Assembly: GCA_041739085.1 (NCBI GenBank)
Contig: JBGSON010000028.1
Span: forward strand, 1 to 56,018
DNA length: 56,018 nucleotides
Reading direction: 5' to 3'
From: JBGSON01 sp041739085
Lineage (GTDB): Bacteria; Patescibacteriota; Gracilibacteria; CAIRYL01
Position 1 is the stretch's first letter, and each line of letters opens with the position of its first letter. The notes under the pieces were generated by a model that was not told the origin of the DNA, did not search any database, and was given only the letters and a program-made list of their open reading frames with translations. Shown here piece after piece: positions 25,502 to 34,360 of the stretch. The position numbers and the translations under genes were made by a program.

Positions 25502-28500
25502 ATGAAAACATGTACCTCTTTCCTCTCAAAGAAAGACTCCCTCCTCATCGGGATGCTCTTTTTCCTCAGTCTCGCGCTCGGTTCATTCTTATTTCTCGGG
25601 AGTTCCGGAGCAGTGCCTCCTCCAGATACAGACGCGGATGGCATCCCGGATGCAAGCGATAATTGTCCGCTCACTTCGAATCCAGGTCAGGAAAATACAG
25701 ACGGAGACGGACTCGGAGATGCCTGTGATGCGGATGATGATGAAGACGGCATCGATGATTCTTCTGACAACTGTCCTCTTCTCGCAAACCCGGATCAGCA
25801 GGACGATGACGGCGATGGAATTGGAAATGCGTGTGACCCCTATCACTGCATTGCGACGGGCGCTGAGATATGCGGGGATGCCGTCGACAATAATTGCGAT
25901 GGATCGGTGGATGAAGGGGTTCTCTGTACAGATGTGACGGATCCGACCGTCGGTGCTATTTCGATTACTCCGTCTGTCCCTGACGGAGCAGGTATATTTA
26001 TCTCGACTCTTTCTACTCTTTCTGCTCCGGTTTCTGATGCGGAATCTGGGATAGACCCGGCATCATGCCGGTATTCGATCGATAACGGCGGGGTGTTTGT
26101 TTCAGACCCCGCTGCGTTTGGCGGCGGAAACTGCACTTTTACGAATATCGACACTTCCGCGGCAACGGGGATTGCAATATCTGTCTCTGATCTCGCAGAA
26201 AACTGGTTTAATACAACTTCTTCCTGGGTCACGAATTTCTCAGTCGATCTGACGCCCCCGAATTTAACCCCTTTGAGCAATGCTCCGACGGGATTTGTGA
26301 CATCGACAAATAATCCCTTGATAGATGTGAGTTTCACAGACAATGCAGCATTTGATGCGGTGAACACGCTCAACAACATGGCTTCTTACAGTGTGAATGG
26401 GGTATCTCAAGACATAACAAATCCCGCCTGTGTGACGATCAGCGGAGCGGATAACAGGATTTTCCGGTTCTGGTGCACACTCGGGGTTTCTCTCGACGGC
26501 GACTATACCGTCGATTTCCAGACAAATGACTGGGCGGGAAACACCTCTCTTGTCGCAAACTGGACATTCACCATCGATACGACGGCTCCTGAATTTGATC
26601 CCATTCCTCCGGATATCGTCACCACGAATCCCGTTGTCACCTATACCGCCACCGCTACAGACACCGTTGATGATTCAGTGGATGTCGTGTGCGCTCCAGC
26701 TTCCGGTTCGACGTTTTCCATCGGAGATACGACCGTGAACTGCACTGCGACGGATGATGCGGGGAATGAAGCAACTGCATCTTTCACCGTTACCGTTGTC
26801 GATCCTGCAGGAGATGACGACAGTGACGGAATCGCGAATGGGGTCGACAACTGTCCCATCATCGCGAATCCCGACCAGGCCGATGGAGACGGGGACGACA
26901 TCGGTGATGCCTGTGACAATTGCCCGTCTCTTTCGAATGCCGATCAGGCAGATGGGGATGGAGACGGAAAGGGAAATGTCTGCGACAACTGTCCGCTCCT
27001 GGCGAATCCCGATCAATCGGATCCTGACACCGACGGTATCGGAAGTGCGTGTGACTGTTGTCCGAATCTGGCGAATCCGCTCCAAACGGACACCGATGGA
27101 GACAAAGTCGGCAACGGATGCGACAATTGCCCGACGCTTGCCAATGCAAGCCAGACTGATACAGACGGCGACCTCATCGGCGATGTCTGCGACAATTGCC
27201 ATGCTGTTGCAAATCCCGATCAGATAGACACCGATAGTGATGGAACGGGTGATGCCTGTGAAATAGACGATGATAATGACGGCATCGATGATTCGAGCGA
27301 CAGTTGTCCGCTCATCGCGAATCCCGGTCAGGAAGATTCTGACGCGGATGGAGTCGGCGATGTCTGTGATAACTGTCCGGGAATGCCGAACGCAGACCAG
27401 GCAGACGCTGACTCGGACGGAACGGGCGATGTCTGCGATGACGGAACGCCTCCGGTCTCTACCGCCACGCCCGAAGGCGGGTATGTGTTTGACACCTGGT
27501 CGACGGCGAATGTCACCGTTACTTTTGGTTGTACCGATGACTCGAGTGGCTGTGAAGTAACTCCAAATGCGAATCAGTTCCCTTACCATTGCCTTGATGG
27601 GGGCAATACCTGCGTTCCCGATACAGCGACGCACGATATTCTCATCTCCGGGGAAGGGACAATGTACCTCCGTTTTTTCAGCCGGGATCAGTCAGGAAAT
27701 GTGGAAGCGACCCAGTCAGAGATTGTGAAAATCGACAAAACGCTTCCCCATGCTGGCATTTCTAGTCCGAGTGGAGGAAGTGATATCGCGGGGAATCAGA
27801 ACATCGAAGTTTCCGCGACAGACAATGAATCAGGGATCCAGAATGTCTGCGTATGGTTCGGTGACGGAGGACCAAACAGCCTCGCGGGATGCACTGCAGT
27901 AGCGCCCTATGTCGTCGTCTGGAACACGCTCCTTTCCGCAGACCGGACCTATAATGTCTATGCCCGGGCAACGGATAATGTCGGACATGAATACACTTCC
28001 GACTCGATATTCCTCACGATCAACAATGCCGGGATCGGAACACCTGGGAATCTTCAGCCGATAACGAATTGTACGGAATTTCAAAATATTGAGCAGCATC
28101 CGGCGCGGTATTATGAATTGAAAAACGACATTGATTGTTCCGAGACGAGAGCATGGAACGGAGGAAAAGGGTTCCTGCCGATCAATAATTTTACCGGTTC
28201 GCTCGACGGGAAGAATTTCACGGTTTCGGATCTTTTTATGCACAGTGCTGATAACGGTGGAATATTCCTCGGAATACAGGGGACGGTGAAAAATATCAAT
28301 TTCTGGGATGTGGATATCACGGGAGACGGTTATACCGGCGGTCTCACGCAAGGAAACAACGGGACGATCGAAAAAGTATCACTCACCGGAAAAGTCAGAT
28401 GCGGAAGCCAACAGTGCGGAGGGATTGCGGGAACGAATAGCGGGACCATCCGCCAGTCCTGGACGGACATCATCCTCACCGGTCCGAATTATGTCGGGAG

Positions 28501-29932
28501 CATTGCCGGTCATTCTTACGGCGGAAGGATTGAAAACTGCTATGCGAAGGGAACGGTGAACGGAGGGAACCAATCCGGCGGCATTGTCGGGCTCAATCAG
28601 GATTCGAGCGTTATTTTCAATTCCTATTCTGTCGCTCGCGTCATCGGAACAAATAAAATCGGAGGACTCGTCGGATGGTTCTATAACGGAGGATCCCAAA
28701 CGAATTCATACTGGGATACCGAGACTTCCGGCTGGCCGAATATGTGCGGAACAAATGAGCTTGGCGGACAGGTCTGCACTATGAATCCGGATCCGGCGAC
28801 TGCTCCGGACGATCCGAACGGCTACACGGATGCGGAGATGAAAGTGAAAAATAATTTCGATAATGACGACGGTGTCAACGACTGGGATTTCGACACCATC
28901 TGGGCGATCGATCCCGCGAAAAATGACGGGTATCCCTATCTCGGATGGCAGACATCGTTCACTGAAAATGATGTTACGAAACCCGTCATCACGCTCCTCG
29001 GCAGTGCGAATGTCTTCTTAACGGTCGGTGATGTCTATGCTGATGCCGGAGCCACGGCAAACGATAATGTCGATGGGAATATTACGGGTGATATCGTCAC
29101 GGTGAATCCGGTGAATACGGCCGTCGCCGCTGTCTATACCGTCACCTATAATGTTACCGATGATGCCGGGAATGCCGCCGATGAAGTGACAAGAACAGTC
29201 ACCGTTCAAGCCGCGGCGGGAAGGGGGGGAGGAGGTGGAGGAGGGGGATCGAGGAGGATTCTCCGTCCGATACCGGAAGAAGATGACGGAGGAGATCTGA
29301 GCGGTGATGAGGGTGAGAATGGTGACGGAGACGGCGATGGCGATGGAGATGGTGATGGAGACGGGGATGAAGGCGGAGGTGCTTCGTTCTCGGACACCTC
29401 AGACCATTGGGCGGAGGCGTATATCGATACACTGAATGAACACTGCGGAATCGGAGGATATATCGATGCAGAAGGGAATACTCTTGATAGTTTCATGCCG
29501 GATCAACCGATCACGAGAGGGGAACTCGTCGCGATGATCATCAAATGCGAATTTGGTACGCTCCCGGCTCCTCTCACAAATCCTTTCCCAGATGTGGATA
29601 TGAACGAATGGTATGCTTCGTATATCGCCAAAGCACTTGAGCTCGGATGGGTCCAGGGATACTCGGACGGGAACTTCCTTCCGGACCAGGAAATGACCCG
29701 CGCAGAAGCGCTCAAGACAATTCTGCTCTCTGAGTTTGCTCTCGATGAGATCACAGGCGGAATCATGGATTTTCTCGATACGGTCCCGGGAGCATGGTAC
29801 GAACGGTATGTTGCGTTCGCCGTTCTCAACGCGTTCATCAACGGATACGGGGACACCGGATATTTTGGCCCGGAGAACAGCATCACGAGAGGAGAAACCG
29901 CGGCCCTTATTGTCCGGGTGAACGGGTGGTAA
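25502..29932 (+). CDS. Giant SLH-anchored surface protein with TSP3, HYR, GLUG and Ig-like domains
   Basis: 1476 residues. A signal/anchor (about 8-40) is followed by thrombospondin type 3 calcium repeats (DTDADGIPDASDNCP..., about 42-115), a MopE-type metal motif (ICGDAVDNNCDGSVDEG, about 120-140), Ig-like segments and a HYR domain (about 359-437). A second array of about eight TSP3 repeats follows (about 438-650). Then come more Ig-like sequence, GLUG-type repeats (about 883-1080, units like SGGIVGLNQDSS), a DUF5011 Ig-like domain (about 1156-1236) and a Gly-rich and Gly-Asp repeat linker (about 1236-1293). Three SLH repeats (1294-1476) end it. Expected to be an S-layer-bound, calcium-stiffened adhesin. 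ATG 25502 is chosen for its signal peptide. Confidence 0.88.
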   Translation: MKTCTSFLSKKDSLLIGMLFFLSLALGSFLFLGSSGAVPPPDTDADGIPDASDNCPLTSNPGQENTDGDGLGDACDADDDEDGIDDSSDNCPLLANPDQQDDDGDGIGNACDPYHCIATGAEICGDAVDNNCDGSVDEGVLCTDVTDPTVGAISITPSVPDGAGIFISTLSTLSAPVSDAESGIDPASCRYSIDNGGVFVSDPAAFGGGNCTFTNIDTSAATGIAISVSDLAENWFNTTSSWVTNFSVDLTPPNLTPLSNAPTGFVTSTNNPLIDVSFTDNAAFDAVNTLNNMASYSVNGVSQDITNPACVTISGADNRIFRFWCTLGVSLDGDYTVDFQTNDWAGNTSLVANWTFTIDTTAPEFDPIPPDIVTTNPVVTYTATATDTVDDSVDVVCAPASGSTFSIGDTTVNCTATDDAGNEATASFTVTVVDPAGDDDSDGIANGVDNCPIIANPDQADGDGDDIGDACDNCPSLSNADQADGDGDGKGNVCDNCPLLANPDQSDPDTDGIGSACDCCPNLANPLQTDTDGDKVGNGCDNCPTLANASQTDTDGDLIGDVCDNCHAVANPDQIDTDSDGTGDACEIDDDNDGIDDSSDSCPLIANPGQEDSDADGVGDVCDNCPGMPNADQADADSDGTGDVCDDGTPPVSTATPEGGYVFDTWSTANVTVTFGCTDDSSGCEVTPNANQFPYHCLDGGNTCVPDTATHDILISGEGTMYLRFFSRDQSGNVEATQSEIVKIDKTLPHAGISSPSGGSDIAGNQNIEVSATDNESGIQNVCVWFGDGGPNSLAGCTAVAPYVVVWNTLLSADRTYNVYARATDNVGHEYTSDSIFLTINNAGIGTPGNLQPITNCTEFQNIEQHPARYYELKNDIDCSETRAWNGGKGFLPINNFTGSLDGKNFTVSDLFMHSADNGGIFLGIQGTVKNINFWDVDITGDGYTGGLTQGNNGTIEKVSLTGKVRCGSQQCGGIAGTNSGTIRQSWTDIILTGPNYVGSIAGHSYGGRIENCYAKGTVNGGNQSGGIVGLNQDSSVIFNSYSVARVIGTNKIGGLVGWFYNGGSQTNSYWDTETSGWPNMCGTNELGGQVCTMNPDPATAPDDPNGYTDAEMKVKNNFDNDDGVNDWDFDTIWAIDPAKNDGYPYLGWQTSFTENDVTKPVITLLGSANVFLTVGDVYADAGATANDNVDGNITGDIVTVNPVNTAVAAVYTVTYNVTDDAGNAADEVTRTVTVQAAAGRGGGGGGGGSRRILRPIPEEDDGGDLSGDEGENGDGDGDGDGDGDGDGDEGGGASFSDTSDHWAEAYIDTLNEHCGIGGYIDAEGNTLDSFMPDQPITRGELVAMIIKCEFGTLPAPLTNPFPDVDMNEWYASYIAKALELGWVQGYSDGNFLPDQEMTRAEALKTILLSEFALDEITGGIMDFLDTVPGAWYERYVAFAVLNAFINGYGDTGYFGPENSITRGETAALIVRVNGW
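29322..29370 (+). repeat. Gly-Asp codon repeat (GGNGAY)n
   Basis: A tandem hexanucleotide repeat coding for about eight Gly-Asp units between the Ig-like region and the SLH repeats. The same coding repeat recurs in the genes at 36704 and 55001. Repeat number is likely to vary by slippage in steps that keep the frame. Confidence 0.8.
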
Positions 29933-29949
29933 GAGAGTTCTTTGGAACC

Positions 29950-29985
29950 AGAGCCCCTTACTCTTCGATGAGCAGGGGGCTTTTT
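29950..29985 (+). terminator. Rho-independent terminator of the giant SLH gene
   Basis: AGCCCCTTACTC pairs with GAGCAGGGGGCT (one mismatch, one G-U) around a short loop containing TTCG, followed by TTTTT. It begins 18 nt after the stop codon. Confidence 0.85.
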
Positions 29986-30008
29986 GATGAATTTAGAAGA
30001 GAAAGGAA

Positions 30009-30380
30009 TCACTTTGGCCAGATGAACCAGAGGATTGCGAGGAGGATAATGACGGCGATCCCGTTCCGGATGAAGCGGGAGGTCCTCATGTAGGAACTTT
30101 TCTCATGATTTTTTAATTTCAGAAGCTGGCTGTCGAGATAATCGGCAATCCGCTCGGAGTCTTCCCTCTTGAATCCTTCCTTCTCGAGTTTCGTAACAAA
30201 CTCAACCCGTTCCAGAGATGAACTCATGTGAGGAAGATTTTCCTGACCATGTTCTTTCTTCTCCATGCCCGCCATTTTTCGCGCTGTTTCCTCATCAACG
30301 CCGGTTTTCCGGAGATAGTCATATATTTCCTGCTCGCCCGCATTCGTTTTGAGATGGATTTTCTGGTCGTGCGAGTTCAC
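30009..30380 (-). CDS. Tail-anchored membrane protein of unknown function (123 aa)
   Basis: A 123-residue protein. About 95 charged, helical residues precede a single C-terminal transmembrane helix (about 103-121, IRNGIAVIILLAILWFIW), so it should be anchored with its bulk in the cytoplasm. Two repeated short motifs, LRKTGVDEETARKMA and LEKEGFKREDSERIADYL, look like a duplicated UBA- or CUE-like three-helix unit. GTG 30380 is the only start that gives the full first unit. It is divergent from miaB. Confidence 0.55.
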   Translation of the reverse strand: MNSHDQKIHLKTNAGEQEIYDYLRKTGVDEETARKMAGMEKKEHGQENLPHMSSSLERVEFVTKLEKEGFKREDSERIADYLDSQLLKLKNHEKSSYMRTSRFIRNGIAVIILLAILWFIWPK

Positions 30381-30435
30381 GAGACGAATATGAGAACGGT
30401 TTCATTATACCGGAGATATATTTTCCCCATGAAGA

Positions 30436-30503
30436 AAAAAACACAAAAGAGAAAAGAACAAGAAATAGAATTCTTTTGTGCTTTCGCTTTTTTCCTTTTG
30501 TGC
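30436..30503. repeat. AAACACAAAAG inverted-repeat element upstream of miaB
   Basis: CACAAAAGA (30442-30450) pairs with TCTTTTGTG (30472-30480). A second CTTTTGTGCTTT arm follows at 30495. It lies in the divergent gap between the tail-anchored protein gene and miaB and overlaps the -35 region of the miaB promoter. Confidence 0.5.
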
Positions 30504-30526
30504 TTTGTACTTTGTACTTTTATAAT
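30498..30526 (+). promoter_or_regulatory. Promoter of miaB, predicting a nearly leaderless mRNA
   Basis: TTGTGC (30498-30503) and a perfect TATAAT (30521-30526) are 17 nt apart. The start point would fall near 30533, only about 4 nt before the ATG at 30537, leaving no room for a ribosome-binding site. Confidence 0.55.
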
Positions 30527-30536
30527 CCCCCTGCTT

Positions 30537-31952
30537 ATGGGAACGACAAGAAGCATAAAGCGGCCAACAAGAATACGGAAGTACTTTCTGCAGACTTTCG
30601 GATGCCAGATGAACTATTCCGATTCTGAGAGGTTCGACACTATTCTCATGAGCATGGGACTACAGAAGGCAAAGAGCGATATCCATGCAGATCTCGTCAT
30701 TTTCAACACCTGCTCCATAAAAAAGCACGCGGAAGACAGGGTGCTTGGACACATCATAAACGCGAAAGAAGCGGGAAAACTCGTGGGACTCACGGGATGC
30801 ATGGTAAAAAAAACATCCACTTCGTTCGACCCCGAAAAAGACCAGATCATCACCCTGAACCCAAGGATTGATTTTGTCGTGAGGATCGAAGACATCTCCC
30901 GGATCCATGAGTTGCTTCAGCAATTCGATCCGAAGATTCCTCCGGTTCCCGATGGATGGAAGACGGACGATTACTTCGAAATAGACCCCTCGCTGGAAGT
31001 GAAATACCGCGCGTTCGTCCCCATCATGACCGGATGCGACAAATTCTGCACCTACTGCGTCGTTCCGTTCACGAGAGGCAGAGAACGATCGAGGCCGTTT
31101 CAGGAGATCATGCGAGAATGCCGGAATCACGCGAAAAACGGAGTGAAGGAAATTATCCTCGTCGGACAGAACGTGAATTCCTACTTCCTCGACGACAAGG
31201 TGAAAAAAATGCTTCAGAGAGAAACTGATTTCGCTTATCTCCTCGATGCCGTCGCCAAAATCCCCGGAATTAAGCGCATCCGCTTCACTTCTCCGCACCC
31301 GAGGCACATGGGAGAAGATGTTCTCCGGGTGATCGCCGCGAATGAAAACATCTCAAGAAATATCCATCTCCCTGTTCAGTCCGGATCGTCTGCTGTCCTC
31401 CTGAGGATGGGGAGAGAACATGACATCAAAAAGTTCAAAGAAATCACGAAAAAAGCGAGAGCGCTTATTCCCGGCGTGACGATCTCTACTGACATCATCG
31501 TCGGATTCCCGGGCGAAACGGAAGAGGAGTTCCAGAAAACAGTACGGCTCTTTGAAGAAGAACAATTCCTTATGGCGTATATCTCAAAATTCTCTCCGAG
31601 AAAGGGGACATTCGCCGGGGATAAAATGGAAGATGACGTGAGCGAATCAGAGAAGAAGAGGAGATATCATGTCCTCGACAAGAAGCTGCAGCAATCTTCG
31701 CGCACCGAGAATGAAAAGGCGGTCGAGAGCGTTGAAATGATGCTCGTGGAAACCATGACACGCCAGAATTATGCCAAGGGAAAGACTCACGCTGGAAGGA
31801 CCGCTATGGCAAAAGTCGGAAAAAGAGGGCGGGCGTTCATCGGAGAGATCATCCCGATCCTCGTGACGAAGGCGGATACATGGGCGGTGTATGGCGAGAT
31901 CCAGGAAGGAGAAAAGAAAAAAGAGAAAACACAAAAGAAAGAATTTTCGTAA
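30537..31952 (+). CDS. miaB: tRNA-2-methylthio-N6-isopentenyladenosine synthase MiaB
   Basis: 471 residues. The N-terminal UPF0004 domain carries three cluster cysteines in FLQTFGCQMNYSDSE, FNTCSIKKHA and LTGCMVKK. The radical-SAM core has CDKFCTYC (about 167-174), followed by VPFTRGRERSR and LVGQNVNSY. A C-terminal TRAM domain (about 395-460) binds RNA. Two iron-sulfur clusters are thus expected. The TFGCQMN block is the MiaB rather than the RimO type. It adds a methylthio group to i6A37 of tRNAs reading UNN codons. The last residues (KKKEKTQKKEFS) are coded by one arm of a repeat element that also looks like the terminator. Confidence 0.94.
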   Translation: MGTTRSIKRPTRIRKYFLQTFGCQMNYSDSERFDTILMSMGLQKAKSDIHADLVIFNTCSIKKHAEDRVLGHIINAKEAGKLVGLTGCMVKKTSTSFDPEKDQIITLNPRIDFVVRIEDISRIHELLQQFDPKIPPVPDGWKTDDYFEIDPSLEVKYRAFVPIMTGCDKFCTYCVVPFTRGRERSRPFQEIMRECRNHAKNGVKEIILVGQNVNSYFLDDKVKKMLQRETDFAYLLDAVAKIPGIKRIRFTSPHPRHMGEDVLRVIAANENISRNIHLPVQSGSSAVLLRMGREHDIKKFKEITKKARALIPGVTISTDIIVGFPGETEEEFQKTVRLFEEEQFLMAYISKFSPRKGTFAGDKMEDDVSESEKKRRYHVLDKKLQQSSRTENEKAVESVEMMLVETMTRQNYAKGKTHAGRTAMAKVGKRGRAFIGEIIPILVTKADTWAVYGEIQEGEKKKEKTQKKEFS

Positions 31953-31978
31953 TATTGTTTTTTTTGTGTTTTTTCTTC
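31924..31978 (+). terminator. Probable miaB terminator formed by an AAAACACAAAA inverted repeat
   Basis: AAAACACAAAA (31926-31936) pairs with TTTTGTGTTTT (31962-31972), 11 bp, followed by TTTTCTTCT. The 5' arm lies inside the miaB coding end. It is AT-rich, so efficiency is uncertain. It belongs to the same repeat family as the elements at 22002 and 30436. Confidence 0.45.
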
Positions 31979-31992
31979 TGCCTTCCCTGCGT

Positions 31993-32172
31993 TGGCGGAG
32001 ATTTGCAATCGCTGGGCAGCCCTTCTCTTGTCATTCCGGTCCCTTTCCTTTGTCATTCCGGCCCCCAAGCCGGAATCTCCAGTTGCCGGGGAAACATCAC
32101 AGAAAGTTATTGGCACCACTCACCCTTCTCCAGCCATGAACAGGGAGACCCCGGATCAAGTCCGGGGTGACA
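31993..32172. repeat. Cluster of degenerate palindrome C and two GGAGA..TGACA hairpins
   Basis: At about 31993-32016 the minus strand reads AGCGATTGCAAATC, a degenerate copy of the 23-nt palindrome. At 32051-32080 TGTCATTCCGG pairs with CCGGAATCTCC around CCCCAAG. At 32144-32172 GGAGACCCCGGA, CAAG and TCCGGGGTGACA form the opposite orientation. A partial copy (TGTCATTCCGG) sits at 32029. The two complete hairpins are inverted relative to each other, just upstream of the acyltransferase-like gene. Confidence 0.75.
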
Positions 32173-32269
32173 GAAGTAATACTGTATAAACTTCTTCCGC
32201 TTCTCTTTTTGTCTGTTTCCGGAGATTCCCCATTCGTGGTACATTTCAGGGCGATTTTATCCATGGAGA

Positions 32270-33202
32270 GTGGAGCAGAAAACAAAGAGGCTGGCCGAGC
32301 TCGATATTTTCCGGGGATTTCTCGTCCTCGGTATGATCGTCTTCCATTCCTGGCTTCACCTCTATGAAGAGAAGATTCCGGAAGCGTACTTCCATTTTGT
32401 CCCGACGGGATTTGTCCTGTTTGCAGGAATTCTCATTGGGAAAGTCCTTTCCGGCAGAAAAACATCATTTCAGATTTACACGAGGGGGCTGAAGCTTTTC
32501 ATCATCTTTCTCCTCCTCAATGTCCCATTCTGGATTGTGGGCAAGATATCCCTTTACCGGATTGCCGTTTCTTTTATTCAGGGGAATCCGACGTTCTCTT
32601 CGTTTGAAATACTCCTCCCCATCGCGCTCACCATCATCTCCGCGCCATTTTTCCTGAAGCTCCGGCCGCCGAGCCTCTTCTTTCTTATCGGGCTCCTTGG
32701 ACTCGGAATGCTCGACCTATTCCAGTATTTCCCCTATACAGTGAAATTTTTCATCATCGGAGTCATGGGAATATTTTTCGGAAGGTCAGACCTGCTCAAT
32801 TATTTTCTCAGGGCGGAAAAAGATAAGCTCAGGATTTGTATTTCCTTTTTCTTGTCCGCGATCCTTGTCCTTTCCCTTCCCAGCCTTCCGCTCTCATGGA
32901 GCCTGCAGATGATACTGACGCTCAGCCTCTTCCTCTGGGTTCCGTATGTTCTTGAAAAAATACCGGGGATGCGGAGCATGCTCATGAATTTCGGGAAGTA
33001 TTCCCTTATCCTCTATATTTTCCATGTTGTCCTCATCCAGTCGCTAAAGCACTTTCCGCTCTTCGTTACCCGTTCACCGCTCATCCTTTTTTCCGAGATC
33101 ATCGGAGTCACCCTCATATGCGTTCTTGTTGTTTCGGTGCTCGAGGCAGGGAGAAAGAAGAGTCCGTCCGTCGAAAAAGCCTACCGGATTTTCTTCCAAT
33201 AG
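32270..33202 (+). CDS. Multi-span acyltransferase-like membrane protein (DUF1624/heparan acetyltransferase-like)
   Basis: 310 residues with about nine to ten hydrophobic helices. The N-terminal RLAELDIFRGFLVLGMIVFH, in which an Arg-Gly precedes a first helix ending in His, is the signature of DUF1624/HGSNAT-type and related acyltransferase_3 membrane proteins; FVLFAGILIG with its Gly and the later LILYIFHVVLI also fit. It would transfer an acyl group to a sugar or lipid at the membrane. GTG 32270 is the first start in frame that keeps the motif. REP-like hairpins lie upstream; the unknown hotdog-like gene follows 54 bp later. Confidence 0.7.
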   Translation: MEQKTKRLAELDIFRGFLVLGMIVFHSWLHLYEEKIPEAYFHFVPTGFVLFAGILIGKVLSGRKTSFQIYTRGLKLFIIFLLLNVPFWIVGKISLYRIAVSFIQGNPTFSSFEILLPIALTIISAPFFLKLRPPSLFFLIGLLGLGMLDLFQYFPYTVKFFIIGVMGIFFGRSDLLNYFLRAEKDKLRICISFFLSAILVLSLPSLPLSWSLQMILTLSLFLWVPYVLEKIPGMRSMLMNFGKYSLILYIFHVVLIQSLKHFPLFVTRSPLILFSEIIGVTLICVLVVSVLEAGRKKSPSVEKAYRIFFQ

Positions 33203-33256
33203 GCTTGCGCAAAATTCAGATGTTGACTATAGTCATCCGCTATTTTTCATTTGTAT

Positions 33257-34321
33257 ATGGGAGATGCTGAAAAATTTGAAAGAGAAAGACCACGAGGCGA
33301 ACAATCCTCTGTCGAAAGCATTCAGGGAGAATCATCGTCTGCCGCACTAGTCGCAAGCCATTCTGACGCTCCCGGAAAGATAAGAAATCTCAGGATCGTT
33401 GAAGAAGGAGAAACAGAGCAAAATTATTTCCCCGGAAACCGCTACAGAATATTTAGAAAACAGGAAGACGGGAGTTTCTCAGTTGAGGAAGGACACTGGT
33501 TTGAGAAGCATCACTTTCGCATCGTTCCACTCTTTGCACTCACAGACCTGGCATTCAAGGGAGACGTCCCCATGGGAAGAGGTTTTACTATTTCACCGAG
33601 AGGACCAGTGGAGCCGGGCGATGTCCTCAGAATCAAGCAGAGTGAGGAAGAGGGAACCATATCCATTTCTTCGGACAGAAAAGGAGTTGTTGCAGAAATC
33701 AGAATGGAATCACCGGAAGATGCCAGGAACAGCGATTCGCCAACACACATCCTTCATGGGAAATACGCGACTCTTGATGATCTTAAAATACTCGTCACGC
33801 TCCATTCTCTCAGTGACGAAGTCGTTGCTTGGTATGTGCGGAATAAAAAGCCTCTTCCTATCCGGGGAATCAAGGGAACGGAATCGAAGCTCCCGCACAC
33901 CGGTCCTGCGCGATTGGTTCATGATGAGAGCATGACGTGGCACCCGATAGAGGCGCCGACCCCGAATGGATTCCTCGCTTTTGGAAAAGGAAAGATCAGG
34001 ATACCGGAAGAAGGCTGGGCCGGACTCCGTCTTGAAAGCGGGAATATTCCTCCGGAACTTATCATGGAGGCGGTTTCGCAGATGGGTGGAGTCATTCCGG
34101 CACAGTATTTGGACGGGAAGATCACCCAGTTTCTGGGAAATGAGATCTGCTTCTCTCCCGATTTCCAGGATCTCGTTTCGGTGGGAGAGGAATGCGTTGT
34201 CCACGCATATATCAATATCAAGACAAAAGGCGGGCCGATGCTCATTCTTGTGAGAAATTCACAGGGAGAGATTGTTCTCTGCTCGAAGTGCAAGATCCTC
34301 CTGGTCCCGGCGAAAAAATAA
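33257..34321 (+). CDS. Protein with C-terminal FabA/FabZ-like hotdog domain (354 aa)
   Basis: 354 residues, no signal peptide. The first 40 are polar and likely disordered. The last about 100 look like a thioester-dehydratase hotdog fold: PPELIMEAVSQMGGVIPAQ resembles the central helix of FabZ (PGVLIVEAMAQAAG), including its catalytic-type Glu, and VGEECVVHAYINIKTKGG, ILVRNSQGEIV and CKILLV fit the following strands. The middle (PRGPVEPGDVLRIKQSEEEG) also has the look of hotdog strands, so a double hotdog is possible. The FabZ His is not evident. Function unknown; an acyl-thioester or lipid-related role is inference. It heads a run with the SpoU gene and prfB. Confidence 0.55.
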   Translation: MGDAEKFERERPRGEQSSVESIQGESSSAALVASHSDAPGKIRNLRIVEEGETEQNYFPGNRYRIFRKQEDGSFSVEEGHWFEKHHFRIVPLFALTDLAFKGDVPMGRGFTISPRGPVEPGDVLRIKQSEEEGTISISSDRKGVVAEIRMESPEDARNSDSPTHILHGKYATLDDLKILVTLHSLSDEVVAWYVRNKKPLPIRGIKGTESKLPHTGPARLVHDESMTWHPIEAPTPNGFLAFGKGKIRIPEEGWAGLRLESGNIPPELIMEAVSQMGGVIPAQYLDGKITQFLGNEICFSPDFQDLVSVGEECVVHAYINIKTKGGPMLILVRNSQGEIVLCSKCKILLVPAKK

Positions 34322-34360
34322 AGGTGCTTCCCTTTGATTTTTTTCACCAGGGGAAATAGC

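Noticed and set aside
26675..27634. A 319-codon open frame antisense to the TSP3 repeat array (minus strand).
   Set aside because: It is a by-product of the Asp/Gly/Cys-rich repeat codons; the translated product is a low-complexity Ile/Arg-rich repeat without protein character.
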